Of a stretch of DNA of 64,000 nt, positions 8,528 through 18,463 are shown piece after piece. Made by a program: the position numbers and the translations under genes. Each line of letters opens with the position of its first letter. Position 1 is the first letter of the stretch. The notes beneath the pieces were generated by a model that had not been told where the DNA came from, made no database searches, and worked only from the letters and a program-made list of their open reading frames with translations. The stretch comes from Alkalibacterium pelagium (GTDB lineage Bacteria; Bacillota; Bacilli; Lactobacillales; Carnobacteriaceae_A): NCBI RefSeq assembly GCF_900109325.1, contig NZ_FNZU01000012.1, positions 1 to 64,000 on the forward strand. The letters are read 5' to 3'.

Positions 8528-9703
8528 ATGCCACCAAAAGAAGAAAATAAAAAAACACCGATTTGGAGAAGCAGAAAGTTCGTACCAGTTATCCTGCAGA
8601 TCATCTTCCTTGCCATCATTGGTCTGCTGCTTTGGATTCTGATTCAGAATACAATGACGGGTCTGAGGCGAATCGGTATGTCATTCGGGTTTGATTTTTT
8701 AAATGCAAGAGCCGGATTCAATATTAATGAAGCCATGATCGAATACAGTACGAGCGATCCTTATGTAAGAGCCATAATGGTAGGAATCGTCAGTACGTTG
8801 AGAGTGTCCTTTTTCGGTATTATTCTGGCAACGATTATAGGGGTACTGGTCGGGATTGCAAAAATGTCAGATAACTGGCTGCTGAGCAAGGTAGCTTCTG
8901 TTTATATTGATATATTCAGGAATACACCACTGCTGCTTCAGATATTTGTTCTGAACTTTGCTGTGTTTCTTCCCCTCCCAAGAATCCAGGAGGCTTTAAG
9001 TATAGGCCCTTTCTACCTTTCTAATCGTGGAGCCGTGATCCCATGGGCAACTCTTCATGAAGGCAGTGCATTATGGGCGCTGCTGCTCCTGGTAGTCATA
9101 GGGGCAGCTATCTGGGTATACAAGTGGCAGATGAAGAGAGAAGTGGAGGAAGGAAAGAATACTCACCCTTTCCTATCAGCAATCGGTACGTTCATCCTGT
9201 TATGCGGAGCAGCTTATCTTGTAACAGGTGAAGGTCCATTTCAGCTGACGATTCCTGCACATACAGGAGCAGCCGTAACAGGTGGCCTGTCGCTATCCAC
9301 ACCTTTTCTATCAGTATTGGTGGCTCTGACTATTTTCACCTCAACCTATATTGCTGAAATTGTCCGTGGAGGCGTTCAGGCCGTGCCAAAAGGACAAGTT
9401 GAAGCCACAAAAGCTCTAGGATTCAGATCCGCCACAGCCATGAGACTGGTTATCTTTCCTCAGGCTATCCGGATCATCATTCCGCAGATGACCAGTCAGT
9501 ACCTTAATCTGATCAAGAATTCATCCCTGGCGATGGCTGTCGGGTATCAGGAAATTGTCGGCGTAGGGAATACAGTCATCAACCAGTCAGGACGCACGCT
9601 GGAAGTGATCGTTATTATGATTGCAGTGTATCTGTTTTTCAGCCTGACGACTTCACTATTTATGAATATCTTCAATAAAAAATTCCAGTTGGTCGAAAGG
9701 TAG
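8528..9703 (+). CDS. aapQ: General L-amino acid ABC importer, permease AapQ
   Basis: The 391-residue inner membrane permease begins at ATG 8528 (MPPKEENKKTP), preceded by AAAGGAG 7-8 nt upstream; frames reaching further upstream run through the hairpin. It has an N-terminal membrane segment, a His/Gln/Arg/Opine permease TM block starting around IVSTLRVSFFGIILATIIGV, a large insertion between membrane segments, and the EAA loop EATKALGFRSATAMRLVIFPQAIR near the C-terminus. The long insertion and ~390-residue length are typical of AapQ/BztB and distinguish it from ~220-residue GlnP-type permeases. It pairs with AapM. Confidence 0.87.
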   Translation: MPPKEENKKTPIWRSRKFVPVILQIIFLAIIGLLLWILIQNTMTGLRRIGMSFGFDFLNARAGFNINEAMIEYSTSDPYVRAIMVGIVSTLRVSFFGIILATIIGVLVGIAKMSDNWLLSKVASVYIDIFRNTPLLLQIFVLNFAVFLPLPRIQEALSIGPFYLSNRGAVIPWATLHEGSALWALLLLVVIGAAIWVYKWQMKREVEEGKNTHPFLSAIGTFILLCGAAYLVTGEGPFQLTIPAHTGAAVTGGLSLSTPFLSVLVALTIFTSTYIAEIVRGGVQAVPKGQVEATKALGFRSATAMRLVIFPQAIRIIIPQMTSQYLNLIKNSSLAMAVGYQEIVGVGNTVINQSGRTLEVIVIMIAVYLFFSLTTSLFMNIFNKKFQLVER

Positions 9704-9712
9704 GGGTGCAGG

Positions 9713-10942
9713 ATGATCAATGATAACCTTCATTACAAAGGTGAGCCGACAAACAGTCTGGAGGTGACAGATTCCCCTCATCTCGACAGGCAGAAAAATG
9801 AGCCGTTTGGACAGGCGTTAAGGAAAAATTTATTCGGCAATAAGAAAAATACTGTGCTGACCGTGCTGACCGGTCTGTTTACTGTCTTTGTTCTGTATCA
9901 GGTCGTCAGCTTTGTTCTGGAAAACAGCTGGGATGTCGTCTATATCCACCTCAGGCTTCTGATGATCGGCCAGTATCCGCTAGATGAATTATGGCGACTA
10001 TGGTTCGGCTTATATTACGCCTCGCTTATGATCGGGTTGACCTGGGGCTTGTGGCGGGGCGCTGGAAAAGCTGTGGCTTTCACTTTCGGAGCGGTCTATC
10101 TGGCTTTTGCGGCTGTTCCGTGGACGACACTTAATACATCCTTAAACTTAGCGGCATGTATCGGACTGATCGCAGGAGGATATGTTCTGGGTGGTAAAAT
10201 TGACAGGCTTAAAATACCTGTGCTGGTTCTCTGGGGTCTGTACTTCCCACTAACGATCGGGCTCATCATGGGTTTCGGTGGCCTGCTTGATCCCGTCTTA
10301 AGCCGATACTGGGGAGGATGGCTTTTGACAGTCATTCTGGCATCAGTAGCGATCATTGGCTGTTTTCCTCTGGGGATCCTGCTGGCGCTCGGTCGTCGAA
10401 GCAGTCTCCCGGCAGTGAAATATGTCTGTATTGCTTACATTGAACTGGTACGGGGTATCCCGCTTATCATGGTTCTGTTTATCGGGCAGCTCTTGATCCC
10501 TCTATTTTTAGGTGGACAGACAGGACTCGATAATGTGACTCGGGCCATGATCGCTTATGTGTTCTTTGCAGCGGCTTATCTTGCAGAGGATGTCCGCGGG
10601 GGACTGCAGTCGATTCCGTCAGGACAGTTCGAAGCTGCCCAGGCACTTGGACTGAATAAGGTGAAAACGACCTTCTTCATTATCCTGCCGCAGGCTCTGA
10701 AAGCTGTCATTCCCGCAATGGTAGGCTTGTTCATTACGATTTTAAAGGATACTTCACTGGTGGCCATTATCGGACTCGCTGATTTCTTAGGGACAGCCAG
10801 ACGAATTTCAAATAACCCGGAATATTTAGGCAGGTATCTGGAGCTATACGTATTCGTTGCTGCATTCTACTTCATTTTCTGTTATCTGATGGCTTATGTC
10901 AGCCGATATCTAGAACGCAGCTTGTCAAAAGGCAGCAGATAA
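9713..10942 (+). CDS. aapM: General L-amino acid ABC importer, permease AapM
   Basis: The 409-residue permease starts 9 bp after aapQ. It has an N-terminal cytoplasmic stretch of ~40 residues, several extra membrane segments, and a C-terminal permease core with the ELVRGIPLIMVLF region and the EAA loop FEAAQALGLNKVKTTFFIILPQALK. The length matches AapM/BztC. With AapQ it forms the heterodimeric channel, energised by AapP. Confidence 0.87.
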   Translation: MINDNLHYKGEPTNSLEVTDSPHLDRQKNEPFGQALRKNLFGNKKNTVLTVLTGLFTVFVLYQVVSFVLENSWDVVYIHLRLLMIGQYPLDELWRLWFGLYYASLMIGLTWGLWRGAGKAVAFTFGAVYLAFAAVPWTTLNTSLNLAACIGLIAGGYVLGGKIDRLKIPVLVLWGLYFPLTIGLIMGFGGLLDPVLSRYWGGWLLTVILASVAIIGCFPLGILLALGRRSSLPAVKYVCIAYIELVRGIPLIMVLFIGQLLIPLFLGGQTGLDNVTRAMIAYVFFAAAYLAEDVRGGLQSIPSGQFEAAQALGLNKVKTTFFIILPQALKAVIPAMVGLFITILKDTSLVAIIGLADFLGTARRISNNPEYLGRYLELYVFVAAFYFIFCYLMAYVSRYLERSLSKGSR

Positions 10943-10994
10943 AGACCTGATCAAAAGGTGAGGACACATTAAAACAGAGAAAAGAGGGATAGCA

Positions 10995-11774
10995 ATGGAA
11001 GAAACAGCTGGAACAGAAAAACTGGGAACAGTCACTGAGGACAGCCCAGTCATCATCAAAGTAGAGAAACTGAACAAATGGTATGGCGATCTCCACGTCA
11101 TCAAGGACGTCGATCTGACTGTCAGGCAGGGAGAAGTCATCGTTGTTCTGGGGCCGTCCGGTTCTGGTAAGTCGACCTTTATACGGACGCTGAATGCACT
11201 GGAAGAATTTCAGAGTGGATCGATTGAAATCGACGGGATCGAACTGACCGATGATCTGAAACACGTAGAAGAGATTCGCAAGGAAACAGGCATGGTTTTC
11301 CAGCAGTTCAATCTATTTCCACATATGACGATTCTGAAGAATGTTTCGCTGGCCCCGATATGGGTAAGAAAGTGGAAGAAAGGAAAGGCTGAAGAGATTG
11401 CTCGCAATCTGCTTGAAAGGGTCGGTATTCCGGAGCAGGCCGATAAGTTCCCCGGTCAGCTCTCTGGTGGACAGCAGCAGAGGGTGGCCATAGCCAGAGC
11501 CCTGGCGATGCAGCCAAAGATCATGCTGTTCGACGAACCGACATCGGCTTTGGATCCGGAGATGGTCAATGAAGTGCTGGACGTCATGCGTAATCTTGCA
11601 GAGTCCGGCATGACCATGATCGTGGTCACACACGAGATGGGATTTGCCCGTCAGGTAGCTGACCGCCTAGTTCTATTCGATAAAGGAGAAATTGTCGAAA
11701 TGGCCGAACCAGAAGCGTTCTTTGATCATCCGAAACATGAGCGGACCAAGCTGTTTCTCAGTCAGATTTTGTAA
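10995..11774 (+). CDS. aapP: General L-amino acid ABC importer, ATPase AapP
   Basis: The 259-residue protein is a polar-amino-acid-type ABC ATPase. It has Walker [11 protein letters not shown]-loop [13 protein letters not shown], signature [17 protein letters not shown], Walker [15 protein letters not shown] and H-loop VVTHEMGFA. The N-terminus has ~20 extra residues before the usual [12 protein letters not shown] start, but ATG 10995 has a GAGGGATA site upstream and an internal start is not needed. It completes the four-gene importer. No separate gene follows before the repeat array. Confidence 0.93.
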   Translation: MEETAGTEKLGTVTEDSPVIIKVEKLNKWYGDLHVIKDVDLTVRQGEVIVVLGPSGSGKSTFIRTLNALEEFQSGSIEIDGIELTDDLKHVEEIRKETGMVFQQFNLFPHMTILKNVSLAPIWVRKWKKGKAEEIARNLLERVGIPEQADKFPGQLSGGQQQRVAIARALAMQPKIMLFDEPTSALDPEMVNEVLDVMRNLAESGMTMIVVTHEMGFARQVADRLVLFDKGEIVEMAEPEAFFDHPKHERTKLFLSQIL

Positions 11775-11818
11775 GACAATCCGACGAAAATTAGTAAAAG
11801 TACGAGTAAATATATCCA

Positions 11819-12012
11819 TTAATGCCCACTCAGGCAGAAACGCCGGTTGAGTGGGCATTATTTGTGGAATTAGTGCCCACTGAGAAGGAAAACGAAGCTG
11901 AGTAGTCATTAATACCTGAATATTTGACCACCCAGAAGGGAAAGCAAGCTGAGTAGTCATTAAAACCTGGATTTTCGCCCACTCAGATGCAATAAGCTAG
12001 TTGAGTGGGCGA
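11819..12012. repeat. Four-copy 51-bp tandem repeat, each unit a hairpin
   Basis: Four units begin at about 11822, 11873, 11924 and 11974, a spacing of 50-51 bp. The first and last units are almost perfect stem-loops: TAATGCCCACTCA (11820-11832) with TGAGTGGGCATTA (11848-11860), and CGCCCACTCA with TGAGTGGGCG (11976-12010). The two inner units keep the right arm CTGAGTAGTCATTAA but have diverged left arms. There are no unique spacers of CRISPR type and no coding potential. The array sits directly downstream of the aap operon and could act as a transcript end or mRNA stabiliser. Confidence 0.8.
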
Positions 12013-12125
12013 TAACCTCACCGTCTATAAGCATCCACGAATGAATAGTCAACAAACGTATCCTTATGACTAATCAGTTAGGACTATGCAATGCATTCAA
12101 AAAGTGAAAATGAACTGATTTAACG

Positions 12126-12155
12126 TAGAGACCGAACCCGTTTCGGTCTCTTTCT
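12126..12155 (+). terminator. Terminator upstream of pepF
   Basis: GAGACCGAA (12128-12136) pairs with TTCGGTCTC (12142-12150) around a short loop and is followed by TTTCT. It probably ends readthrough from the aap region. Confidence 0.75.
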
Positions 12156-12189
12156 AATCTAAATAAGTCCTTCAGCAACGAGATTTTTT

Positions 12190-12299
12190 CTTTTAAATAT
12201 TAAAAAAGGTGCTATAATAAAATAAGAAAGTGAATAGAAAATGTGATGACACTTTAATCAAGTGTTCATTTTTTAAACAAAACATGACACTTTGTCACA
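12190..12299 (+). promoter_or_regulatory. pepF promoter with TGTGATGACA / TGACA-TGTCA sites
   Basis: A consensus TATAAT box lies at 12213-12218 with a poor -35 region near 12190. Downstream of the inferred start are ATGTGATGACAC (12241-12252) and the dyad TGACA-CTT-TGTCA (12285-12297, extended to TGTCACA). The half-site is shared with the palindrome upstream of aapJ, suggesting one regulator for peptide hydrolysis and amino acid import. Confidence 0.45.
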
Positions 12300-12344
12300 T
12301 TGCTTCTATTAACTTTTCTTTATTACGAAGGGGAGATCACACAC

Positions 12345-14153
12345 ATGTCAGAACAATTACTTAAACGATCTGAAGTAGCAGAAGAGTTGAAGTGGGACCT
12401 GTCTGCTATTTTTGCAACAGAAGAAGAGTTTAACCAGACGGCAGAACAGCTGCCTGAAGATGTCGCTGCATTTGCATCTAAGTATGATGGCAAACTGGAT
12501 GATGCGGACACAGTCGTTGAGGCGATCAAGGAATACGAAGGGTTAATGGCCACTGCCTCACATCTGGGTCAGTACGGGCACCTGCCAGTCTCTGTAGATA
12601 TTTCCGATGGGGAGGCCCAGCAGGTTACGCGTCGAGTCTCGAATATTCTTGCTGGCGTTAGTGCCCGCTTGAGTTTCTTCCAGTCACAGCTTGAAGATCT
12701 GGACGAATCAACATTGAACGCTTTAGTTGAAAAAGATGCAGCTTACGAGACGTTCATCCGTAAAATCAAGAAATCCAAGCGTGCTAAACTGGATCCGAAA
12801 GTGGAAGAAGCCCTTGCCCAGCTTTCACCTGTATTTAATGCACCATCTGAGATCTTTGAACAGGCGCGTTCAAATGATGCAGACTACGGGACATTTGAAG
12901 TGGACGGAAAAGAATACCCATTAAGCTTCGTCCTATATGAAGAAGTGTATATGTATCACGAAAATCCAGAAATCCGTCGAGCAGCCTATGACAAGTTCAA
13001 CCAGGTCCTCGGCAGCTACAAGAATGTTGTAGCGACTGCGTACTATACACATCTGCAGAAGGAAAAAACCTTGTCAGTGATGCGCGGCTATGACTCGATC
13101 TTTGACTACCTGCTGGAAAGTCAGGAAGTCGATCAGGATCTGTATCACCGACAGATCGATACGATCATGACTGATTTCGCTCCAGTCATGCGCAAGTTCA
13201 TTACACATCTGAAAGAAGTTCACGGGCTGGATAAGATGACTTATGCTGACCTGAAAGTCGATCTTGATCCGGAATATACGCTGCCTGTGACTATCGATGA
13301 ATCAAAAGGTCTGGTCAAGGATGCACTGGCACCATTGGGTCAGGACTATGTCGATATGATTCTGCGTTCGTATCCAGAACGCTGGGTGGACTTTGCTCAG
13401 AATATCGGGAAGCGTTCCGGTGCATTCTGTTCAACAACGTATGGCAAGCACCCGTATGTAATGGTCACATGGACAGGTCAGCTGACTGATGCCTACACGT
13501 TGTTCCACGAACTGGGACACGCTGGTCAGGGTGTTCTGTCCAATGAGAACAATCCACTGACAAGCGCACGTCCGTCACTTTATCTGATTGAGGGACCCTC
13601 GACATTCAATGAGCTGCTGCTGACAGATTATCTGAAAAACAAGACTGACGACCCACGCATGGAACGATCAGTTCTGTCCAAGATGATTTCACGTACGTAT
13701 TTCCATAACTTTGTCACGCATCTGCTTGAAGCGGCTTATCAGCGTGAAGTGTATCGTCTGATCGATGCCGGTAAAAGTTTCGATGCGAACAAGCTGAGCG
13801 AAATTAAGCGTGATATTCTGGAACAGTTCTGGGGCGACGCGGTTGAGCTGGAACCAGGTGCTGAACTGACCTGGATGCGTCAGATCCACTACTACATGGG
13901 TCTTTATCCGTACACTTATTCAGCTGGACTCACTATCGCAACACAGGCATTCCTAAAGATCAAGAGCGGGGAAGAGTCTGTAGATGGCTGGCTGGAATTC
14001 CTGGCATTAGGTGGACAGAAAGTTCCTGCTGAAGCGCCGCTCGTTGCTGGAGTCGATATCACTACAGATAAACCACTGAAAGATACGATCAATTATCTCG
14101 ACGAATCAGTCGACCGCATTATTGAACTGACTGGTCAGCTGAAAAATAGTTAG
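12345..14153 (+). CDS. pepF: Oligoendopeptidase F (M3 family)
   Basis: The protein of 602 residues is a cytoplasmic zinc metallopeptidase that degrades peptides of roughly 7-17 residues. The zinc motif HELGH lies in LFHELGHAGQG and the third ligand Glu in IEGPSTFNELL. The start is ATG 12345 (MSEQLLKRSEVAEELKWDL), 9 nt after AAGGGGA; this matches the usual PepF N-terminus, and the frame open further upstream has no ribosome binding site. It has its own promoter and terminator. Together with the upstream importer it serves nitrogen supply. Confidence 0.95.
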   Translation: MSEQLLKRSEVAEELKWDLSAIFATEEEFNQTAEQLPEDVAAFASKYDGKLDDADTVVEAIKEYEGLMATASHLGQYGHLPVSVDISDGEAQQVTRRVSNILAGVSARLSFFQSQLEDLDESTLNALVEKDAAYETFIRKIKKSKRAKLDPKVEEALAQLSPVFNAPSEIFEQARSNDADYGTFEVDGKEYPLSFVLYEEVYMYHENPEIRRAAYDKFNQVLGSYKNVVATAYYTHLQKEKTLSVMRGYDSIFDYLLESQEVDQDLYHRQIDTIMTDFAPVMRKFITHLKEVHGLDKMTYADLKVDLDPEYTLPVTIDESKGLVKDALAPLGQDYVDMILRSYPERWVDFAQNIGKRSGAFCSTTYGKHPYVMVTWTGQLTDAYTLFHELGHAGQGVLSNENNPLTSARPSLYLIEGPSTFNELLLTDYLKNKTDDPRMERSVLSKMISRTYFHNFVTHLLEAAYQREVYRLIDAGKSFDANKLSEIKRDILEQFWGDAVELEPGAELTWMRQIHYYMGLYPYTYSAGLTIATQAFLKIKSGEESVDGWLEFLALGGQKVPAEAPLVAGVDITTDKPLKDTINYLDESVDRIIELTGQLKNS

Positions 14154-14190
14154 ATAGATAGCCAGCCTGACAATCAGGTTGAGCTAGTTA

Positions 14191-14226
14191 AAAGCCAGGG
14201 CGTAATTCACCGCTCTGGCTTTTTTT
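14191..14226 (+). terminator. pepF terminator
   Basis: AAAGCCAGGGCG (14191-14202) pairs with CGCTCTGGCTTT (14211-14222), followed by a T run. Classical rho-independent terminator ~40 bp after the pepF stop. Confidence 0.92.
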
Positions 14227-14385
14227 AATTCTCAGACAGAATTTGAAATGTCCGACCCGACCGGAACCGGGCAGTCTCGTATAAAGAGATATACTTAAAA
14301 CGAATATAAAATGTATACAAATAGCCATAAATAGCCATAAAGTGCAATTAATCCATAAAATATACAATTTATTTAATATTATCTG

Positions 14386-14414
14386 TTGACAGCGACCGAA
14401 ACATGTTGTACACT
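14386..14414 (+). promoter_or_regulatory. Promoter of the arginine operon
   Basis: TTGACA (14386-14391) and TACACT (14409-14414) are separated by 17 bp. Transcription would start near 14421, at the 5' end of the T-box leader. Confidence 0.8.
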
Positions 14415-14420
14415 TCTTTT

Positions 14421-14782
14421 TAACATCAGAAATCAAGAAAGTAGATGATCCCCCTCATCCCAGCGAGTCAGCATAGAGTGGAAGGCTGACATGACCGGTC
14501 ATCGAAACGAGCTTGTGAGATGCCTTCTAAGCAGGTATGCAGTCAAGTTAGGCCGAATGAATCGGTCCGAGCGGATTGTCAGCATATTGAAATTAATTTA
14601 CCTGTAAAGAAGTGCCGTGTGCAGCGTTAATGCAAAGAGTTGGCAGATAAAGAAAGAATTCATCCTTTCGAGCAAGGCATTAAAGTTTAGACTGAAGAAG
14701 CCCTTGCTTCAACTGAATCTGCAAATAGAGTGGTACCGCGATGCAATCGTCTCTGTGTAAAGACACAGTGGCGTTTTTTTTA
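14421..14782 (+). ncRNA. T-box leader of the arg operon
   Basis: The leader has the conserved T-box AGAGTGGTACCGCG at 14727-14740, followed by a terminator stem CTGTGT / ACACAG and a run of T ending about 14782. Stem I is visible: AGCGA then GTCAGC...GCTGAC enclosing the distal loop AGAGTGGAAG (14463-14490). GATGA (14444-14448) can pair with TCATC (14499-14503), which leaves the 3' side of the specifier loop as GAAACGAG (14504-14511). CGA (Arg) at 14508-14510 is the likely specifier given the genes controlled; AAC (Asn) or ACG (Thr) one or two bases earlier cannot be excluded by eye. Uncharged tRNA would bind and switch the operon on when the cognate amino acid is scarce. Confidence 0.92.
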
Positions 14783-14831
14783 TACCTAAAATTAAACAAA
14801 TTAAAAGAAATGAGAAAAAGGAGAATGCAAA

Positions 14832-16103
14832 ATGACTAACAAAACATATGACAAAATTGTACTGGCATATTCTGGAGGACTTGATACATCAGTCATCATT
14901 CATTGGCTCAAAGAACATTACGGAAGTGAAATCATTGCAGTCACAGCAAATGTCGGTCAGGAAGATGAGCTGATCGGATTAGAAGAAAAGGCACTTAAAA
15001 CGGGGGCATCAAAATTCTATCTGGCAGAAATCGAAGAGTCGTTTGTCTATGATTCAATTTTTCCGACGCTGAAAGCAGGAGCGATTTACGAGAATAAATA
15101 CCTGTTAGGAACAGCAACGGCACGTCCGATCATTTCGAAAGCACTGGTGGACATAGCCAAGCAGGAAGGGGCCGATGCGATCTGTCACGGATGTACCGGG
15201 AAAGGGAATGACCAGGTCCGTTTTGAAATGGGCATTAAGGCACTGGCTCCGGAACTGGATATCATTGCACCTTGGAGAAGCTGGGACATTACTTCACGTG
15301 AGGAAGCTATAGACTACGCGGAAAAACATCAGATTCCTTTGAAAATATCCAGAGAAACCAATTACTCCAAAGATAAGAACCTGTGGCATTTATCGCACGA
15401 AGGACTGGACCTTGAAAATCCAATGAACGAGCCGAAATACGACGACATACTGGAAATGAGTGTCTCGCCGGAACAGGCACCGGACGAAGCAGGCTATGTC
15501 AGTATCACTTTTGAAGAAGGCATCCCAGTTGCTGTTGATGGACAGGAAATGGACGGCGTCAGTCTCATAAAGACTCTTAATACCATCGGCGGCGAGCATG
15601 CAATAGGTATTCTGGATATGATCGAGAACAGACTGGTCGGTATGAAGAGCAGGGGCGTCTACGAAACACCAGGCGGAACGCTCCTATACTTTGCCCATGA
15701 GCAGCTGGAAATGATTACTCTGGATAAAGAAACACTGCAGCACAAGCAGGAGATTGCTCAGACTTACGCCAAACTGATTTACAATGGCCAGTACTTCACT
15801 CCGTTGAAACAGGCGCTGGATGCATTCGTGGATGAAACGCAGAAGACAGTATCAGGAACAGTGAAACTGAAAGTCTATAAAGGCAACATGATTGTTTCAA
15901 GCGTGGAATCTCCATACAGTCTGTATTCTGAGGCTTTTGCTACATTTGACGAAGATGATGTCTATAACCAGGGAGATGCTGAAGGATTCATCAACTTGTA
16001 CGGTTTATCCAGTGTGATTCAGGCTGAAATGAAACAGAAAATGACTTTTGGAAAAGTAGCAAATGAAACGGCAGCTCCGATTCAGTCAGGAATCCATTTA
16101 TGA
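14832..16103 (+). CDS. argG: Argininosuccinate synthase
   Basis: The 423-residue enzyme joins citrulline and aspartate with ATP to give argininosuccinate. The N-terminal ATP-binding P-loop is [11 protein letters not shown], and [14 protein letters not shown] is the family signature. Start ATG 14832 follows AAAAGGAGA. It is the first gene behind the T-box leader and overlaps argC by 4 bp. Length is normal for the family. Confidence 0.96.
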   Translation: MTNKTYDKIVLAYSGGLDTSVIIHWLKEHYGSEIIAVTANVGQEDELIGLEEKALKTGASKFYLAEIEESFVYDSIFPTLKAGAIYENKYLLGTATARPIISKALVDIAKQEGADAICHGCTGKGNDQVRFEMGIKALAPELDIIAPWRSWDITSREEAIDYAEKHQIPLKISRETNYSKDKNLWHLSHEGLDLENPMNEPKYDDILEMSVSPEQAPDEAGYVSITFEEGIPVAVDGQEMDGVSLIKTLNTIGGEHAIGILDMIENRLVGMKSRGVYETPGGTLLYFAHEQLEMITLDKETLQHKQEIAQTYAKLIYNGQYFTPLKQALDAFVDETQKTVSGTVKLKVYKGNMIVSSVESPYSLYSEAFATFDEDDVYNQGDAEGFINLYGLSSVIQAEMKQKMTFGKVANETAAPIQSGIHL

Positions 16104-17140
16104 GTATGGTACAAGTCGGAGTCATCGGAGCGAGTGGGTATGTCGGATCGGAACTGATTGGGATACTGATGAAACATGAGGGTGTAGACATATCAGGTAT
16201 CTCATCTGAAAACAATCAGGGTGCAGCGTTCTCGACGCTTTATCCGTCCTTTAAAGGCCAGTATGATGCTCAGTTTGAATCAAATCAGGAAGTGATCAGC
16301 AAGTCTGATGTGGTATTCATCTGCCTCCCTCATGGAAAAAGCGAAAACATGGTAAAACAGTGCATAGATGAAGGAAAGAAAGTCATTGATGCCGGGGCGG
16401 ACTTCAGACTGAACGACTTGAAAGTATATGAAGACTGGTACGAGACAGCAATCAGCTACCCAGAGCTTCACGGGCAGGCGGTTTATGGCCTGCCGGAAAT
16501 GAACAAAGAGGCCATCAGCCAGACGTCACTGGTAGCTAATCCAGGGTGTTACCCCACGAGTATTCTGCTGGGACTTTACCCGGCAGTATCGGAGCAGCTG
16601 ATTAATACGGACAGGCTGATTATTGACGCCAAGTCTGGTGTGACGGGAGCAGGTAAAAGCTTATCAGCTGTCACGCATTTTGCCAACAAAAATGAAGCAT
16701 TTAAGGCATACAAAGCCGGCACACATCGGCACACGCCTGAAATTGAGGAAAAGTTAGGTCAGATGGGTGCGGATAATGTAAAAGTATCATTCGTTCCGCA
16801 TCTGCTCCCGGTCAACCGCGGTATACTCTCTACAATCTATGCGGACCTTAAAAGTGGGTCAGATTCTGAACACATACACAATCTCTATAAAAAATGGTAC
16901 GCGAACGATCCGTTCGTCACTGTACTTGATTATGGGACGCTGCCGGATATCAGTCATGTCACGCATTCCAATCAGTGCCACATTGGACTGACAGTCGATG
17001 AACGGACACAACGGCTGATTATTGTCAGTGTCATAGATAATATGCAAAAAGGAGCGGCCGGACAAGCCGTACAGAATATGAACATTATGATGGGATTTAA
17101 TGAAACCGAAGGACTTGCGATGGTAGCCCCGTCGTTTTGA
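16100..17140 (+). CDS. argC: N-acetyl-gamma-glutamyl-phosphate reductase
   Basis: The 346-residue enzyme reduces N-acetylglutamyl phosphate to the semialdehyde with NADPH. The Rossmann motif is [12 protein letters not shown], and the catalytic Cys is in [20 protein letters not shown] 16100 overlaps the argG stop by 4 bp, so translation is coupled. Confidence 0.95.
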   Translation: MSMVQVGVIGASGYVGSELIGILMKHEGVDISGISSENNQGAAFSTLYPSFKGQYDAQFESNQEVISKSDVVFICLPHGKSENMVKQCIDEGKKVIDAGADFRLNDLKVYEDWYETAISYPELHGQAVYGLPEMNKEAISQTSLVANPGCYPTSILLGLYPAVSEQLINTDRLIIDAKSGVTGAGKSLSAVTHFANKNEAFKAYKAGTHRHTPEIEEKLGQMGADNVKVSFVPHLLPVNRGILSTIYADLKSGSDSEHIHNLYKKWYANDPFVTVLDYGTLPDISHVTHSNQCHIGLTVDERTQRLIIVSVIDNMQKGAAGQAVQNMNIMMGFNETEGLAMVAPSF

Positions 17141-17150
17141 GGTGATGATA

Positions 17151-18401
17151 ATGAAAACGAGTATTAAAGAAAAACAGGATAAACAGCTGAAACAGATCAG
17201 TGGGAATGTCTGTGCAGCCAAAGGGTTCTCGGCTTCAGGGATTCATGCCGGATTCAAGAAAAAAAGAAAGGACCTGGCACTGATTTACAGTCAGACACCA
17301 GCAGCGACAGCCAGTGTCTATACACAGAACAAGGTAAAAGGCGCTCCGCTCGAAATTACCAAACTGCACAGTCTGAATGGGACCGCTCAAGCCCTTATCT
17401 GCAACAGCGGGAATGCTAACACCTGCAATGCAAATGGTCTGGAGATTGCCAGTCAGACTTGTGCACTTGTAGCTGAGGCACTCAATATTTCTGAAACGGA
17501 TGTCCTGGTGGCTTCAACTGGCGTCATAGGACAGCCGCTGTCGATCGACCCCTTTGTTTCAGGCATGTCAGATCTAGTCGATCAGCTGCAGGATGAGACA
17601 GGGAATGATGCAGCTGAAGCCATTTTAACGACAGATACTGGAATCAAGGAGAGTACGGTAGCCTTTGAACTGGATGGAAAGCCGGTTCACCTGGGAGGGA
17701 TTTCTAAAGGAAGCGGCATGATTCATCCTAATATGGCGACCATGCTGGGCTTTATCACGACTGATGCAGCGATAGAACCTGATTACTTAAACCAGGTGCT
17801 GAAAGACGTCGTATCAGAGACCTTCAATATGATCAGTGTGGACGGCGATACCTCCACAAACGATATGGTCACCGTGCTGGCAAATGGCCAGGCAGGGAAT
17901 AAGCCGATCGATTCTGACACAGATCCGGACTATCACGTGTTCAAGCAGGCGTTACACACTGTCTGTAAAGACTTGGCGGTAGCTATTGCAGATGACGGTG
18001 AAGGGGCCGGAACACTGATTACGTGTAACGTTCTGGACGCCGGAAATGAGCAGCAGGCAAAACTTTTAGCCAAGCAGATTATCAGCAGCAACTTAGTAAA
18101 AGCTGCTGTATACGGAAGAGATGCGAATGTCGGTCGACTCCTCTGTGCACTGGGTTACAGCGGGGCTGAACTGGCTTATGAACAGATCGATATTTACCTG
18201 CGTGATGAATCCTATAAAAGTGTCTGTGTCTGTGAAGAAGGAGCGATCCTGCCGTTCGACGAAGATAAAGCCTACGACATTTTAGGTACAGAAAAACTGT
18301 TCATCGATATCTACCTATATGAAGGAAAAAGCAAAGCGACGGCATGGGGATGCGATCTGACTCATGACTATGTCACCATCAACAGTGCCTACAGATCCTG
18401 A
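17151..18401 (+). CDS. argJ: Bifunctional glutamate N-acetyltransferase / ornithine acetyltransferase
   Basis: The ~416-residue precursor is an Ntn-type enzyme that cleaves itself at the conserved KGSGMIHPNMATMLGF motif (Thr nucleophile near residue 190) into two chains. It recycles the acetyl group from N-acetylornithine to glutamate; no separate argA or argE is present, consistent with the cyclic pathway. ATG 17151 is chosen because it lies 8 nt after the GAGG ribosome binding site at 17139-17142; GTG 17142 and ATG 17145 overlap that site. Confidence 0.95.
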   Translation: MKTSIKEKQDKQLKQISGNVCAAKGFSASGIHAGFKKKRKDLALIYSQTPAATASVYTQNKVKGAPLEITKLHSLNGTAQALICNSGNANTCNANGLEIASQTCALVAEALNISETDVLVASTGVIGQPLSIDPFVSGMSDLVDQLQDETGNDAAEAILTTDTGIKESTVAFELDGKPVHLGGISKGSGMIHPNMATMLGFITTDAAIEPDYLNQVLKDVVSETFNMISVDGDTSTNDMVTVLANGQAGNKPIDSDTDPDYHVFKQALHTVCKDLAVAIADDGEGAGTLITCNVLDAGNEQQAKLLAKQIISSNLVKAAVYGRDANVGRLLCALGYSGAELAYEQIDIYLRDESYKSVCVCEEGAILPFDEDKAYDILGTEKLFIDIYLYEGKSKATAWGCDLTHDYVTINSAYRS

Positions 18402-18463
18402 TTTTTTAAGTAGTTAATCAGAAAAAACAGGTCAGTCAGCAAATAAAGATAGAAGGAGTACCT

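Noticed and set aside
11819-12012. CRISPR array
   Set aside because: The regular 51-bp spacing looks array-like, but the sequence between arms is also repeated, there are only four copies, the units differ from one another, and no cas gene is near.
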